From: Neisseriaceae bacterium | Lineage (GTDB): Bacteria > Pseudomonadota > Gammaproteobacteria > Burkholderiales > Neisseriaceae | NCBI GenBank assembly: GCA_017458185.1 | Contig: JAFTFY010000003.1 | Coordinates: forward strand, 1 to 64,000 | DNA: 64,000 bases | Reading direction: 5' to 3' | In this document: one piece after another, positions 16,741 through 26,271 of the stretch | How the letters are laid out: each line of letters starts with the position of its first letter | Position numbering within the stretch: position 1 is the first letter of the stretch | Position numbers and translations under genes: made by a program | The notes under the pieces: model-generated | Databases searched by the model: none | Told to the model about the DNA's origin: nothing | What the model saw: the letters and a program-made list of their open reading frames with translations, nothing else

Positions 16741-18102
16741 CTATTTTCTTTTGCGTTTCATCTTTGGCATTTCCATACCCATTTCTTTTAAGACAAACGC
16801 CGTTTCCACTTCGTTGAGTTCATAAAACTGCCCGCGTTTTAAGCGTGGCGGAATGCCAATCACGCCAAAGCGAATACGCGTGAGTTTGGTAACCGTCAAG
16901 CCAAAGTGTTCAAAAATGCGGCGGACTTCGCGGTTTCTGCCCTCTTGCACCACAATATCGTAACGGCGATTTTTGCCCTCGTTGTCGTATTCAATCAAGC
17001 GAGCGGCTTTCGCCACACCGTCTTCTAATGGAATGCCGTCTGTGGTGAGTTGCTTGATTTGTTGTTCCGTCAATTCGCCATTCACACGCACACGATATTC
17101 TCGGTCTATGGCGTAAGACGGGTGTGCGAAACGGTTTGCTAATTCGCCTGATGTGGTGAAAATCAGCAAGCCTGCGGTGTTAATGTCCAAACGCCCAATC
17201 GCAACCCACAGGCTGCCTGAAACTTGCGGCAAGCGGTCGAATACGCTTAATCTGCCTTGCGGGTCATTGCGGCTGACAATTTCGCCCTCTTGTTTGTAAT
17301 ACAACACAATGCGGGGCAAGCGGTCTTGCCACACAGGTTTGACGGCTTTATCTTTAACGGTAATTTCATCGGCAGGCAACACCTTATCGCCTAATTGTGC
17401 CACTTTGCCGTTGATTTTCACCACACCTGCCGCAATCAACTCTTCGCAATGACGGCGAGAACCCAAGCCAGCGGACGACAAGGCTTTTTGCAAACGCACG
17501 GGTTTGTCAATTTCGCTACGAATTTCCCGCAACTTTTCCGACTTGTGCAAAATTTCTTTATTCGGACGGCGAAGCGTCATTTTTTTGGCTTTTTTGGCAG
17601 ATTTTTTCGCTTTAAAAGCAAAATCCGTTTCTGTTAATGCGATTTGTTTGTTATTGAAACGCACTTTTTCATTTTTCAGGCTGCCTGAACGGTGATTTTG
17701 CGGCAAAGAATATTCTTCATTAAAAGACTTTTTCAGGCTGCCTGAAAGATGATTTTTCTTATGCGTGTGATACGCTTTATCGGCAAAATCATCAACCGCA
17801 TTGTGTGGGCGATAGGGAAAATCTTGTTTTTTGGCAGTGGCTTTTTTATTGCCTTGCCACGCCTGTGGCTTATTCCAAGCGTCATCAGTCGGGCGTTTGG
17901 TTTTATCGGTTTTGTGGGTACGATATTTTTTATCCAGCGTTTGTTGATCATAAGCAAAGGCGGTTTTTTTACCTTTTTTATGCCACGCATCAAAATCATC
18001 TTGCCGTTTTTTGGACGCAGATTTTTTGGCTTGATTGTTTTTCAGGCTGCCTAAATGTTTGGCAACTTGTTTTTGATGAGATGAAAATTTTTTGGCAGAC
18101 AT
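16741..18102 (-). CDS. rluB: 23S rRNA pseudouridine synthase RluB with a long basic N-terminal extension
   Basis: The C-terminal ~260 residues are a RsuA/RluB enzyme. An S4 RNA-binding domain (RLQKALSSAGLGSRRHCEELI) is followed by the catalytic domain, with aspartate in GRLDINTAGLL and the motifs EYRVRVNGEL and GRNREVRRIFEHFG. RluB makes pseudouridine 2605 in helix 93 of 23S rRNA. The first ~190 residues are Lys/Arg/His/Gln-rich and low-complexity, contain three DUS-derived peptides (HLGSLK, LSGSLKKS, RSGSLKN) and probably bind RNA. The ATG at 18102 is chosen; an in-frame TTG lies three codons upstream. RsuA or RluF are less likely. Confidence 0.88.
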   Translation of the reverse strand: MSAKKFSSHQKQVAKHLGSLKNNQAKKSASKKRQDDFDAWHKKGKKTAFAYDQQTLDKKYRTHKTDKTKRPTDDAWNKPQAWQGNKKATAKKQDFPYRPHNAVDDFADKAYHTHKKNHLSGSLKKSFNEEYSLPQNHRSGSLKNEKVRFNNKQIALTETDFAFKAKKSAKKAKKMTLRRPNKEILHKSEKLREIRSEIDKPVRLQKALSSAGLGSRRHCEELIAAGVVKINGKVAQLGDKVLPADEITVKDKAVKPVWQDRLPRIVLYYKQEGEIVSRNDPQGRLSVFDRLPQVSGSLWVAIGRLDINTAGLLIFTTSGELANRFAHPSYAIDREYRVRVNGELTEQQIKQLTTDGIPLEDGVAKAARLIEYDNEGKNRRYDIVVQEGRNREVRRIFEHFGLTVTKLTRIRFGVIGIPPRLKRGQFYELNEVETAFVLKEMGMEMPKMKRKRK

Positions 18103-18193
18103 TTTGTACAACCCTTTTATGTATTTAAGCCGACTATTTTAGCGTGTTTTACATTGATTATTCTATATTTTTCAGGCTGCCTGAAAACTTTTT

Positions 18194-19924
18194 TTAAGCA
18201 CAATCCCAGTGATACAGCACCCTTGAGAAATCGCATTTTTTCAAATCGTCCGCTGTGATAAAGAAATTACCCACGCCTGCGTCTCCCCACATAATATCGC
18301 CTTCGCTATCTATTTGCAGTAACAAGATTTTATGCTCTGCCAGTTGTTCTTCACTGCGTGGGTCATCTTGGGTGAAAATGGGGTAACCGCCGATATGGTG
18401 TCCTGCGGTGCTGTTGTACAATTTCTCGTGCGTATCTTCATCGATTAGGTCGAAGATTTCATCGTTTTCATCAAATGTGATTTTTAACTGCTGTGCGGTT
18501 ATTTTGAACAAATCTTCAAAACGATAATCGCAAGGACTGATTGAAGTTTGTGCTAATTTAAACGACAGTTTATATTGCGTATCGCCCAACGGCATATTTT
18601 CTAATGGAATAGCCAAATTAAGCACTTCTTTTTCGCTGATATTTGGATTAACGCTGGCGTGATAAACCACTCGCCAGCCTTTTTGCGATAGACGATTATC
18701 AAAATCCATTCCCGATAAATCATCGTTGCTAATAAAAAACTGCAACAAACCTTTTTCGGGAAAATCAGGCAAAGGCGGCAACTCGGCTAAATCAATTTGG
18801 GCTAATAAGGCTAATTTTTCGCCGTTTTTATCCACAGGATACGGCATTTCAGGCAGCCAGTAAGGCACACCGCCAAATTTGCTGGCGGTTAAGGAGAGTT
18901 TCTTGGCTTTTTTGGGTTTGATTTTAATAAAAGGCGTTGCCGTGTCTTTTTTCATTTGAGCCACAACTTTTTTGGCTTGTTTTTGTTTTGGGTTAAGCAT
19001 AAGCACTTGTTTGGGTGCTTTATTTTTCTTCATTGCTTCTTCCCAACGCAACGCATTCCATTCATAATAATCTTCATAATAAGTAAAACAACTTAATTGT
19101 TGAATAGATTGCGGTATTTGACGCAATTTTTCACACGCAACAATATCCAAACGATTTAAGTTTTTTAATTGAGCAATATTTTCAGGAATAGAAGACAGTT
19201 TTGGGCAACTGGCAATACACAGCGTTTGCAAATTATCTAACTGCCCAATGCTGTCAGGCAGACAGTTGATATGGTAAAAACTATTTAATTGCAATGTTTT
19301 CAAGCCTTTAAGTTGCCCAATATTTTCAGGCAGCCTATTCACATTTGAAGCGAATATTTTTAAGTCTTCTAATTGATTTAATTGCCAAAGGCTTTCAGGA
19401 AAAGTTAAATTTGGAAAATTCGATATGCTCAATGTTCGCAAATTTTCTAATTGCCCAATGCTTTCAGGCAGCGTAGTTAATTCTCCTGAAAACATTCCAC
19501 TATTGCGTAAATGAAGTGTTTGCAATTGTTTTAACTGCCCAATGCTTTCGGGCATTTTAATTATGTTGCTGTCCGTAATGGATAAGGAGTGTAATTTATT
19601 TAACGGAGCAAGATTTTGCAAACTTAACCCAAGATTGTGTTCATGTTCTTCTATTTGCGTTGCCACAAAAGAACAATCAATTTCTAATGTTTCTAAATTG
19701 CTCAAATATTGAATGCTTTTAGGCAAAGCAATAAAACCTGAAAATGGTTCTCTAAAAAATAATTGTAATTGTGTGATTTTTGATAAATATTGTTTTATTT
19801 TTTTCTGCTCGGTTAGCGGAAAAAAATTTGCATGGTATTTTCCATTAGCAAGCGTATGTTTCAGCAAACGCTTTAACTCATGAATTTCTTCGGCAGTCAA
19901 TTCAAAATCTTGTTGCGTATTCAT
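18194..19924 (-). CDS. Leucine-rich repeat protein with C-terminal YwqG/DUF1963 domain
   Basis: This 576-residue paralog of the 11531 gene has the family leader MNTQQDFELTAEEIHELKRLL. About ten LRR units cover residues ~60-275, with the signature LPESIGQLxxLxxLxL; one unit contains an exact DUS (near 19330). A charged linker follows (KQKQAKKVVAQMKKD), then a complete YwqG domain (ASKFGGVPYWLPEMPYPVD, LLAQIDLAELPPLPDFPEKG, HHIGGYPIFTQDDPR, DIMWGDAGVGNFF, VLYHWDCA). The upstream ~55 bp is nearly the same as that of the next gene, so the pair arose by tandem duplication. Function unknown; no signal peptide. Confidence 0.87.
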   Translation of the reverse strand: MNTQQDFELTAEEIHELKRLLKHTLANGKYHANFFPLTEQKKIKQYLSKITQLQLFFREPFSGFIALPKSIQYLSNLETLEIDCSFVATQIEEHEHNLGLSLQNLAPLNKLHSLSITDSNIIKMPESIGQLKQLQTLHLRNSGMFSGELTTLPESIGQLENLRTLSISNFPNLTFPESLWQLNQLEDLKIFASNVNRLPENIGQLKGLKTLQLNSFYHINCLPDSIGQLDNLQTLCIASCPKLSSIPENIAQLKNLNRLDIVACEKLRQIPQSIQQLSCFTYYEDYYEWNALRWEEAMKKNKAPKQVLMLNPKQKQAKKVVAQMKKDTATPFIKIKPKKAKKLSLTASKFGGVPYWLPEMPYPVDKNGEKLALLAQIDLAELPPLPDFPEKGLLQFFISNDDLSGMDFDNRLSQKGWRVVYHASVNPNISEKEVLNLAIPLENMPLGDTQYKLSFKLAQTSISPCDYRFEDLFKITAQQLKITFDENDEIFDLIDEDTHEKLYNSTAGHHIGGYPIFTQDDPRSEEQLAEHKILLLQIDSEGDIMWGDAGVGNFFITADDLKKCDFSRVLYHWDCA

Positions 19925-19985
19925 TTGTTTTTTCCTTTATGAAAAGTTGAAAAATAAGCCTTTCAGGCTGCCTGAAAGCCCTTAT

Positions 19986-20037
19986 CGTCATTGCGAGCGA
20001 CAAGCGAAGCAATCTCCGAAAGCCGCAAGGCTTTCGG
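19986..20037 (+). repeat. Hairpin repeat family I, partial copy
   Basis: It begins CGTCATTGCGAG and reaches GCAATCTCC, so the flanking ATTGC/GCAAT arms are present. A second hairpin has a 9-bp stem, CCGAAAGCC with GGCTTTCGG, and the loop GCAA. It lies between the two tandem LRR-YwqG genes. Confidence 0.6.
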
Positions 20038-20135
20038 GTAGCCAAGCCGCTATAACGGCACAGCACAACGCCATTCAGGCTACCTGAAACAGCGTAAGGC
20101 AAATATTAGCGAAGTTAAAACTATATTTTTTTAAC

Positions 20136-21572
20136 TCACTCTGTATCAGAGTAATACAATACTTTGGAAAAATCGCGTTTTTTCAAATCGTCCGCCGTAA
20201 TAAAGAAATTACCCACGCCATATTCCCCCCAATCAATACCGTTATTACTATCCATTTGCAATAACAAGATTTTATATTCAGACAAACCATAATAACGCGG
20301 GTCTTCTTGGCAAAAATAGGGATAGCCGCCGATATGGTGTCCTGCGGTGCTTTCTTCTAACTTGGTATATGCGTCTTCACCAATTAAATCAATCAGTTCA
20401 TCATCTTCGTCAAAGGTGATTTTTAATGCTTGGGCGGTTTGTTTGAATAACTCGTCAAAGTCGTGATTATGCGGACTGATAGCACCTTTGCCCGCTGTAA
20501 ATGACAAGCCATATTCGCCTACAACAGGCACACGAAAATCAAAATCTTCTGCGTCTTGTGTGGTAAGCGGAATATTTAACGCCAATACCTGTTCTTGGCG
20601 GATATTGTCATCAATTTTTTCGTGATACACCACACAATGCCATTTTTGTGATATGAGATTATCATAATCCACTTCACCACTTGTTGAAATAAAAAATTGC
20701 AGCAGCCCAGTAGTCGGAAAATCAGGCAAGGGCGGCAATTCACTGCAATTTATTTGTGCTAACAACACCAATTTATCGCCATTTTCATCAACAGGGTACG
20801 GCGTTTCAGGCAGCCAATACGGCACACCGCCAAATTTGCTGGCAGTTAAAGGCAGATTTTTGGCTTTTTTCGCCTTAATTTTAATCAATGGTATGCTGGT
20901 GTCTTTTTTCAGTTGCGTTAAAACTTTTTTGACTTTTTTTCCTTCGGGGGTATTTTTCTTTCGATGAAATTCTTCCTTATCAGACATACTTGCATGACAC
21001 ACAAAACAAGGTAATTGCTGAATATTTTGCGGAATATCTACCAAACGAGCACACCCTGTTACTTCAAAAAGAGTTAATTGTTTTAGATTTACAATACTTT
21101 CAGGTAGCGTAGTTAAAAAATGACAGTAGTCAATTTTTAATTTTTCTAATTGTGTTAATTGCCCAATGCTTTCAGGCAGTGAGATTAAATCACAGTTATC
21201 AATTTCTAATTCTTTTAATTTCGTTAATTGTCCAATCTGTTCAGTAAATTGTTCGGATAAAGTTGCGAATGGCAGTTTACCCAAAATCAAATATTCTAAA
21301 TTAGTTAAATATTGAAAACTATTAGGGAATTTGGGCGTATCACCATAATCAATATCAATAGGTCTTAAGTAAATAGATAATTTTTTAATTTGCAATAAAT
21401 AATCTTTTACTGCTGACGGTTCGTTTAAAACAGAAAAATCAGGTTTTTGCATTATGCTGTAAGCATCTTGTCTTTTATCAGCAGGATTGATAGCAACGCT
21501 ATGATGAGCCAAAAAAGTTTTCCATTCTGCAATTTCTTCGGCAGTTAATTCAAAATCTTGTTGCGTATTCAT
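20136..21572 (-). CDS. Leucine-rich repeat protein with C-terminal YwqG/DUF1963 domain
   Basis: This 478-residue paralog has the same leader (MNTQQDFELTAEEIAEWKTFL) but only about five LRR units (residues ~80-200). A short basic linker (EGKKVKKVLTQLKKD) precedes the YwqG domain (ASKFGGVPYWLPETPYPVD, LLAQINCSELPPLPDFP, HHIGGYPYFCQEDPR, GIDWGEYGVGNFF). The end is VLYYSDTE, where the other members end in WDC plus one residue. It is the tandem duplicate of the 18194 gene, with conserved upstream sequence and a DUS at 21610. Confidence 0.87.
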   Translation of the reverse strand: MNTQQDFELTAEEIAEWKTFLAHHSVAINPADKRQDAYSIMQKPDFSVLNEPSAVKDYLLQIKKLSIYLRPIDIDYGDTPKFPNSFQYLTNLEYLILGKLPFATLSEQFTEQIGQLTKLKELEIDNCDLISLPESIGQLTQLEKLKIDYCHFLTTLPESIVNLKQLTLFEVTGCARLVDIPQNIQQLPCFVCHASMSDKEEFHRKKNTPEGKKVKKVLTQLKKDTSIPLIKIKAKKAKNLPLTASKFGGVPYWLPETPYPVDENGDKLVLLAQINCSELPPLPDFPTTGLLQFFISTSGEVDYDNLISQKWHCVVYHEKIDDNIRQEQVLALNIPLTTQDAEDFDFRVPVVGEYGLSFTAGKGAISPHNHDFDELFKQTAQALKITFDEDDELIDLIGEDAYTKLEESTAGHHIGGYPYFCQEDPRYYGLSEYKILLLQMDSNNGIDWGEYGVGNFFITADDLKKRDFSKVLYYSDTE

Positions 21573-21632
21573 TTGTTTTTTCCTTTCTAAAAAGTTGAAA
21601 AATAAGCCTTTCAGGCTGCCTGAAAACTAACC

Positions 21633-21980
21633 TTAACTATTTTGAATGGCTTGAATTTTGTTTTGCAAATCAGGCAATGCAGTTTGCAAAGTTTCCCACA
21701 CTACTTCCAAATCAATATCAAAATAGCCGTGTGCAATGCGATTTCGCATGCCACGCATGCTTCGCCACTCAATTTCAGAGTGTTGTGCGACAAAATCAGG
21801 ATATTCGTTCATCAATTTGGTTGCCACTTCGCCGATAATCAACACATTCATAATGCACGCCTGTTGTGTGCAAGTGTCGTCCAAAAAGTCGATAAAAGCC
21901 AAGCCGTCAATATAACTTAACGCAAGGTGTATGGCTTGTGCCATATGGTTGATATAGTCTTCGCAACGATTAATCGTCAT
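21633..21980 (-). CDS. hepT: HepT-like HEPN ribonuclease toxin (DUF86)
   Basis: The 115-residue protein is an all-helical HEPN family member. It carries the exact RX4HXY motif as RNRIAHGY (residues ~84-91): the Arg and His form the RNase centre, and the Tyr is the residue AMPylated by MntA in characterised systems. Its start ATG overlaps the mntA stop by 4 bp (ATGA), so the pair is translationally coupled, antitoxin first. Confidence 0.88.
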   Translation of the reverse strand: MTINRCEDYINHMAQAIHLALSYIDGLAFIDFLDDTCTQQACIMNVLIIGEVATKLMNEYPDFVAQHSEIEWRSMRGMRNRIAHGYFDIDLEVVWETLQTALPDLQNKIQAIQNS

Positions 21981-22267
21981 AATGCTTGTGCTTCCTGTAA
22001 AACTTGTTCTCTAAATTTAAGCGGTAAATCTTTGGGGGTTTTGACATCAACCCGAATACCCAAATGCGTTTCTAATGCGTCTTGCAAACCGCCTAAATCA
22101 AACAGCGTGGTTTCAGGCAGCGTATCCACTAATAAGTCTAAATCGCTGTTTTCATTATCGGTTTGATGAATAACCGAACCAAAAACACGCGGATTTTTAA
22201 TGCGAAATTTGCTCGCAATATCGCGAATTTCTTTGCGTTGCGAATGAAAAATTTGCGATGGCTTCAT
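21977..22267 (-). CDS. mntA: MntA-like nucleotidyltransferase antitoxin
   Basis: From the ATG at 22267 (a GTG start lies four codons earlier) the product is 96 residues. It has the minimal nucleotidyltransferase motif GSX10DXD, read as GS, ten residues, then DLD, after VFGSVIHQTD. In the characterised MntA-HepT system this enzyme adds AMP to the toxin's tyrosine and silences it. An AAAGG box lies upstream. Together with hepT it forms a typical two-gene toxin-antitoxin unit flanked by DUS. Confidence 0.87.
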   Translation of the reverse strand: MKPSQIFHSQRKEIRDIASKFRIKNPRVFGSVIHQTDNENSDLDLLVDTLPETTLFDLGGLQDALETHLGIRVDVKTPKDLPLKFREQVLQEAQAL

Positions 22268-22393
22268 TTTTAATGACACCTTTTATAAAAGTTTCAGGCT
22301 GCCTGAAAGCCCTTATTATATAAAAAATCACGCAGAACAATCTATCCTAAAACAAATTGTTCCACGTGAAACATTATCCAAAAAACAAAAGGT

Positions 22394-23323
22394 TTATTTC
22401 AAGGCGGCAGTCAGTTCAGGGGCGGCTTCAAATAAGTCGGCGACTAAACCGTAGTCGGCAACATTGAAAATCGGTGCTTCTGGGTCTTTGTTGATTGCCA
22501 CAATCACCTTGCTGTCTTGCATACCTGCCAAGTGTTGAATGGCCCCCGAAATGCCTACGGCAATATACAACTCTGGGGCAACCACTTTGCCTGTTTGTCC
22601 AACTTGGTAGTCGTTTGGTGCGTATTCGGAATCGACTGCGGCACGAGACGCACCCACTGCTGCACCCAAAGCGTCTGCCAAAGGCACGATAATGTTGTTA
22701 AAGTTGTCTTTGCTGCCCACGCCGCGTCCGCCTGATACCACAATGCGTGCTTGGGTGAGTTCTGGACGGTCAGATTTGTGAATTTCGCGTCCAACAAAAC
22801 GAGAAACACCTGCGGCAGCAGTAGCCGCCACGCTTTCAATCTCAGCAGAGCCGCCAGTAGCAGCGACAGGGTCAAACGCTGTGGTGCGAACACTGAAAAC
22901 TAATTTGCCGTTGGCTTTCACCGTTTCAAAGGCATTGCCTGCGTAAATCGGGTGTGTAAAGGTTTGTGCGTCAATCACTTCGGATACATCGGAAATCATC
23001 GCACAGTCAAGCATGGCGGCTATGCGTGGCAATAAGTTTTTGCCAAATGACGAAGACGCAACCACCACTGCGGCGTAGTTGCCCGCCATTGACACAACCA
23101 AAGGAGCCAGTTCTTCGGCTAATGCACCCGCGTAGTGTGCGGCTTCGCAGGTTAAAACTTTGGCAACACCTGCAATATTTTTGGCAGCGTCTGCGGCGGC
23201 GGCAACGCTATCGCCTGCAACCAAAACATCAACCGAACCCACTTTTTGTGCGGCGGCAACGGTATTCAAAACGGACGGTGCAAGTTGTCCGTTGTTTAAT
23301 TCTGCAATAACTAAAACGCTCAT
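22394..23323 (-). CDS. etfA: Electron transfer flavoprotein alpha subunit
   Basis: The 309-residue protein begins SVLVIAELNNGQLAPSVLNTV and has the FAD-binding C-terminal domain: VVSGGRGVGSKDNF, GASRAAVDSEY, QVGQTGKVVAPELYIAVGISGAIQHLAGM and VAINKDPEAPIF. With EtfB it passes electrons from acyl-CoA dehydrogenases to the quinone pool through ETF-QO. It follows etfB by 15 bp and is the second gene of that operon. Length is standard. Confidence 0.96.
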   Translation of the reverse strand: MSVLVIAELNNGQLAPSVLNTVAAAQKVGSVDVLVAGDSVAAAADAAKNIAGVAKVLTCEAAHYAGALAEELAPLVVSMAGNYAAVVVASSSFGKNLLPRIAAMLDCAMISDVSEVIDAQTFTHPIYAGNAFETVKANGKLVFSVRTTAFDPVAATGGSAEIESVAATAAAGVSRFVGREIHKSDRPELTQARIVVSGGRGVGSKDNFNNIIVPLADALGAAVGASRAAVDSEYAPNDYQVGQTGKVVAPELYIAVGISGAIQHLAGMQDSKVIVAINKDPEAPIFNVADYGLVADLFEAAPELTAALK

Positions 23324-23338
23324 TTTAAACCCTTTCGT

Positions 23339-24088
23339 TTAGATGACTTTGGCTTCGTTTTTCAGTTTATCGACTAATGCGGCAACGGTTTCCACTTTAA
23401 TGCCCGCTTGACGCACTTTGGGTTCAGCGTATTTCACCGCTTGCAATTTAGGCGAAACATCAACGCCCAAATCGGCAACCGCCATTTTTTCTAACGGTTT
23501 TTTCTTCGCCTGCATAATATTCGGCAATTTCACAAAGCGAGGTTCATTCAAACGCAAATCGGCAGTAATCACCGCAGGGAGTTTCAGGGCAACGGTTTCC
23601 AAACCGCCGTCAATTTCGCGGGTAACTTCCACTTCATCGCCGCCCAAATTTACACGGCTTGCAAAAGTACCTTGACCTGCACCCATTAGGGCAGCCAACA
23701 TTTGCCCTGTTTGGTTTGCGTCATTGTCGATTGCCTGTTTGCCCAAGAAAACCAGTTGCGGCTGTTCTTTATCTACTAATGCTTTTAACACTTTGGCAAC
23801 GGCTAACGGTTCTAAATTTTCGGGGGCATCAACCAAGATTGCTCTATCGCCGCCCATAGCCAAAGCGGTACGCAAAGTTTCTTCGCATTTGGCAACGCCG
23901 ATTGACACCACAACCACTTCACTGATTTTACCTGCTTCTTTTTGACGCACCGCTTCTTCCACGGCGATTTCATCAAAGGGATTCATCGACATTTTGACAT
24001 TGTTCAAATCAACGCCAGAACCGTCTGTTTTGACACGCGCTTTAATGTTGTAATCCAAAACGCGTTTGACTGCGACTAATGCTTTCAT
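23339..24088 (-). CDS. etfB: Electron transfer flavoprotein beta subunit
   Basis: The 249-residue partner of EtfA starts [19 protein letters not shown] and carries the AMP-binding segment of the family ([19 protein letters not shown]). [26 protein letters not shown] is also typical (residues ~190-216). A strong AGGAGTTGC ribosome-binding site precedes the ATG. First gene of the etfBA operon. Confidence 0.96.
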   Translation of the reverse strand: MKALVAVKRVLDYNIKARVKTDGSGVDLNNVKMSMNPFDEIAVEEAVRQKEAGKISEVVVVSIGVAKCEETLRTALAMGGDRAILVDAPENLEPLAVAKVLKALVDKEQPQLVFLGKQAIDNDANQTGQMLAALMGAGQGTFASRVNLGGDEVEVTREIDGGLETVALKLPAVITADLRLNEPRFVKLPNIMQAKKKPLEKMAVADLGVDVSPKLQAVKYAEPKVRQAGIKVETVAALVDKLKNEAKVI

Positions 24089-24265
24089 TGCAACTCCTAT
24101 TTGGGTTGGTTGAAAAGCCTTATTTTACCTGAAAACCGCTTAAATAAACAGGCTTTCAGGCTGCCTGAAAGGTGTCAAATATTTTGCTACGCACAAATTA
24201 GATTTTTCAGGCAGCCTGAAACAAATTCATATGACATCTATTCGCTACAACGATAGCCTAATCTG

Positions 24266-24616
24266 TTAGTAAGCGAAAACATCAAGATCGCTAACCACTG
24301 CTTCTTGATTTTCATATTTTGTCTTATAACCGATTATCCAGCCTTTTTCATCTTGCTTGATACGAAAATGTGTTACGCACTCACCGTCTTCAAAACGGGG
24401 ATTTTCGTCAAAAACCCCTTTTTCCGCATGGCAATATTCTTCCCATTCACTCCCTTTACTGCACTGGGCTTGAAAATCTTTGACAACAGCATCTTTTAAC
24501 TTCTGCATCACCATTTCGTCATCGCATTTGGGCAGGTTTTTGGCTGAATTTTTTTTACCCCCACAACCTGCAAGAGCCACGCACACAAGCATAAAACACA
24601 CAATGCTTTTTTTCAT
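24266..24616 (-). CDS. Small lipoprotein of unknown function
   Basis: The 116-residue product has a lipoprotein signal with the lipobox LAGC (residues ~15-18: VALAGCGGKK). The mature part is acidic and has five cysteines, including CDDEMV, AQCSKGSEWEEYCHAEKG and GECVTHFRI. Family not recognised. Its promoter region contains the twin palindrome at 24695-24739. It is not linked to etfBA; a DUS pair lies in the 24089-24265 gap. Confidence 0.75.
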   Translation of the reverse strand: MKKSIVCFMLVCVALAGCGGKKNSAKNLPKCDDEMVMQKLKDAVVKDFQAQCSKGSEWEEYCHAEKGVFDENPRFEDGECVTHFRIKQDEKGWIIGYKTKYENQEAVVSDLDVFAY

Positions 24617-24694
24617 CGCACTATATCCTTTTTCGTTGATTAGTCGAAAATATAGTCAAATCATTTTTAAATTTGACCATAGTAGTCGGTTTAT

Positions 24695-24739
24695 GAGTAC
24701 AGGTTTGTCAAAACCTGTACTCAATCATATATGATTGAG
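24695..24739. repeat. Twin palindrome: 12-bp-stem hairpin plus 20-bp perfect palindrome
   Basis: Positions 24695-24722 form a hairpin with a perfect 12-bp stem (GAGTACAGGTTT) and loop GTCA. Positions 24720-24739 form a perfect 20-bp palindrome (CTCAATCATATATGATTGAG) that shares three bases with the hairpin. Read towards the lipoprotein gene (minus strand), the order is palindrome, hairpin, gene, the same order as at 15362-15409. The sequences differ but the design and sizes match. Confidence 0.75.
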
Positions 24740-24786
24740 CCATTTTATCATTTAATTTCAGGCAGCCTGAAAGCCTTAAAAATTTC

Positions 24787-26247
24787 TTATTTCTTTGTAT
24801 CGCTAAACAACTGCTGATAAATTTCGGCAACTTTATCTTTATTGCCTATGGCATCGCTGTTTTTTGCCCCTGCCGCTTGTAAAAGTTGCACAATTTCCGT
24901 GTGTTGCCCCATCATTGCCAAGTCAAGGGCGGTTCTGCCGCGTTTGTTTTTGGCGTGAATATCAGCCCCATTTGCTAATAAAATTTTCACGCTTTCAGTT
25001 ATCCCTTCTTCTGCTGCCCACAGTAAGGCGGTATCTTGACGGTAGTCTGTTATGCCACGGCAGACATAGTTAATATCTGCCCCAGCGTCAATCAAAAGTA
25101 GCAAACATTCTGGGTGATGAACTGCCGCAAGCATTACCGTACTCCACAAACTTTTATCCGTGCAACGATGAACATCTGCTCCATTATCTATCAAAAGTTG
25201 CACTATGGCATGCATATTCTTGCTGTCGTCAGACAAAGCCGTGATTAAGGGCGTTTCTCTGCCCAAATTCACATCTGCTCCGTAATCTAACAGCAGACGA
25301 ACAGCGTCAATATCGCCATTTTCTGCCGCTTTATACAAAGCGGTTTCGTGAAGATTATCCATTGCATTGACATTTACCCCTGCGTCAAGCAAAAGTTTCA
25401 GCATGTCCATATTGATTTTTTCGCCGTATGTATCACAAACCATATACAAAACAGGTTGTGCATTGATTGATTTCAGGTTGCCTATTTTATCGCCTAAATT
25501 CACATCTGCCCCTGCGTCAAGCAGTAATTGAACAATTTCAATATGATTACCAAAAACTGCGTCTTTAATTGCCGTTTCGTAGCCCCCAAAACCGCCAAGC
25601 CGATTAACTTCTGCTCCATTATCTAACAAAAATTGCACCAAATCTTTATGCCCATTGCCTGATGCAATCGTCAAAATAGGGGTTTCCCAGTGGTCGGTGC
25701 TGTTTGCATTTGCCAAACCTAATTCAAAAAGAAGACGCACACTGGCGATATGTCCGTGTTTGGTTGCCAAAGACAGTGCTTTTTCGATAATCGAAACATC
25801 TGCACCTTTTTCAATCAGCAATTTCATGACATCAGTATGACCGTATCTTGCGGCAAGCATTAAGGGCGTGGGCATGATGGTGTAATGCTCGTAATCTATA
25901 AGTTCATATTCGCTTTGATGGTTTATATCAATCGAAACCTTGTCTAACAACAAGCACACCGTATCCGCATTGCCCGAACGCACCGCAAAAAGAAAAGCGT
26001 CCATTGCGCTGTCTTTAAGCGTAACATATGGATTTGCCGCTTGACGCTTTGCACGATGACCCTTTGTGCGATGACCTAACAAACAACGCACGGTTTCCGT
26101 TTGTCCGTGCAAGGCGGCAAGCATTAACGCCGTCCATTTGTTTGGCGTGGTCGCATTCACATTCACCCCTTGCTTGATTAGGGTTTGCACGGTTTTTATA
26201 TCGCCATTTTTGGCAGCAGAAAAAAGAAGTTTTTCGCTCTTGGTCAT
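24787..26247 (-). CDS. Ankyrin-repeat protein
   Basis: The 486-residue product consists of about twelve ankyrin repeats from residue ~5 to ~465 (units such as NKWTALMLAALHGQTETVRCLL, TPLMLAARYGHTDVMKLLIEKGAD and GRTALDLAMMGQHTEIVQLL). No signal peptide or other domain is seen, so it is probably a cytoplasmic binding protein. The ATG at 26247 has AGGAG 8 bp upstream; a TTG two codons earlier is rejected. It lies 25 bp after waaC, with a DUS in the gap. Partner unknown. Confidence 0.85.
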   Translation of the reverse strand: MTKSEKLLFSAAKNGDIKTVQTLIKQGVNVNATTPNKWTALMLAALHGQTETVRCLLGHRTKGHRAKRQAANPYVTLKDSAMDAFLFAVRSGNADTVCLLLDKVSIDINHQSEYELIDYEHYTIMPTPLMLAARYGHTDVMKLLIEKGADVSIIEKALSLATKHGHIASVRLLFELGLANANSTDHWETPILTIASGNGHKDLVQFLLDNGAEVNRLGGFGGYETAIKDAVFGNHIEIVQLLLDAGADVNLGDKIGNLKSINAQPVLYMVCDTYGEKINMDMLKLLLDAGVNVNAMDNLHETALYKAAENGDIDAVRLLLDYGADVNLGRETPLITALSDDSKNMHAIVQLLIDNGADVHRCTDKSLWSTVMLAAVHHPECLLLLIDAGADINYVCRGITDYRQDTALLWAAEEGITESVKILLANGADIHAKNKRGRTALDLAMMGQHTEIVQLLQAAGAKNSDAIGNKDKVAEIYQQLFSDTKK

Positions 26248-26271
26248 TATCAATGCTCCTAATAAAGGGTT

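Noticed and set aside
19902..20102. Open frame of 66 codons upstream of the 18194 gene
   Set aside because: It lies over a family I repeat and DUS copies, overlaps the next start and has no ribosome-binding site.
24089..24265. Possible gene in the gap after etfB
   Set aside because: It contains two DUS copies and no open frame of useful length.
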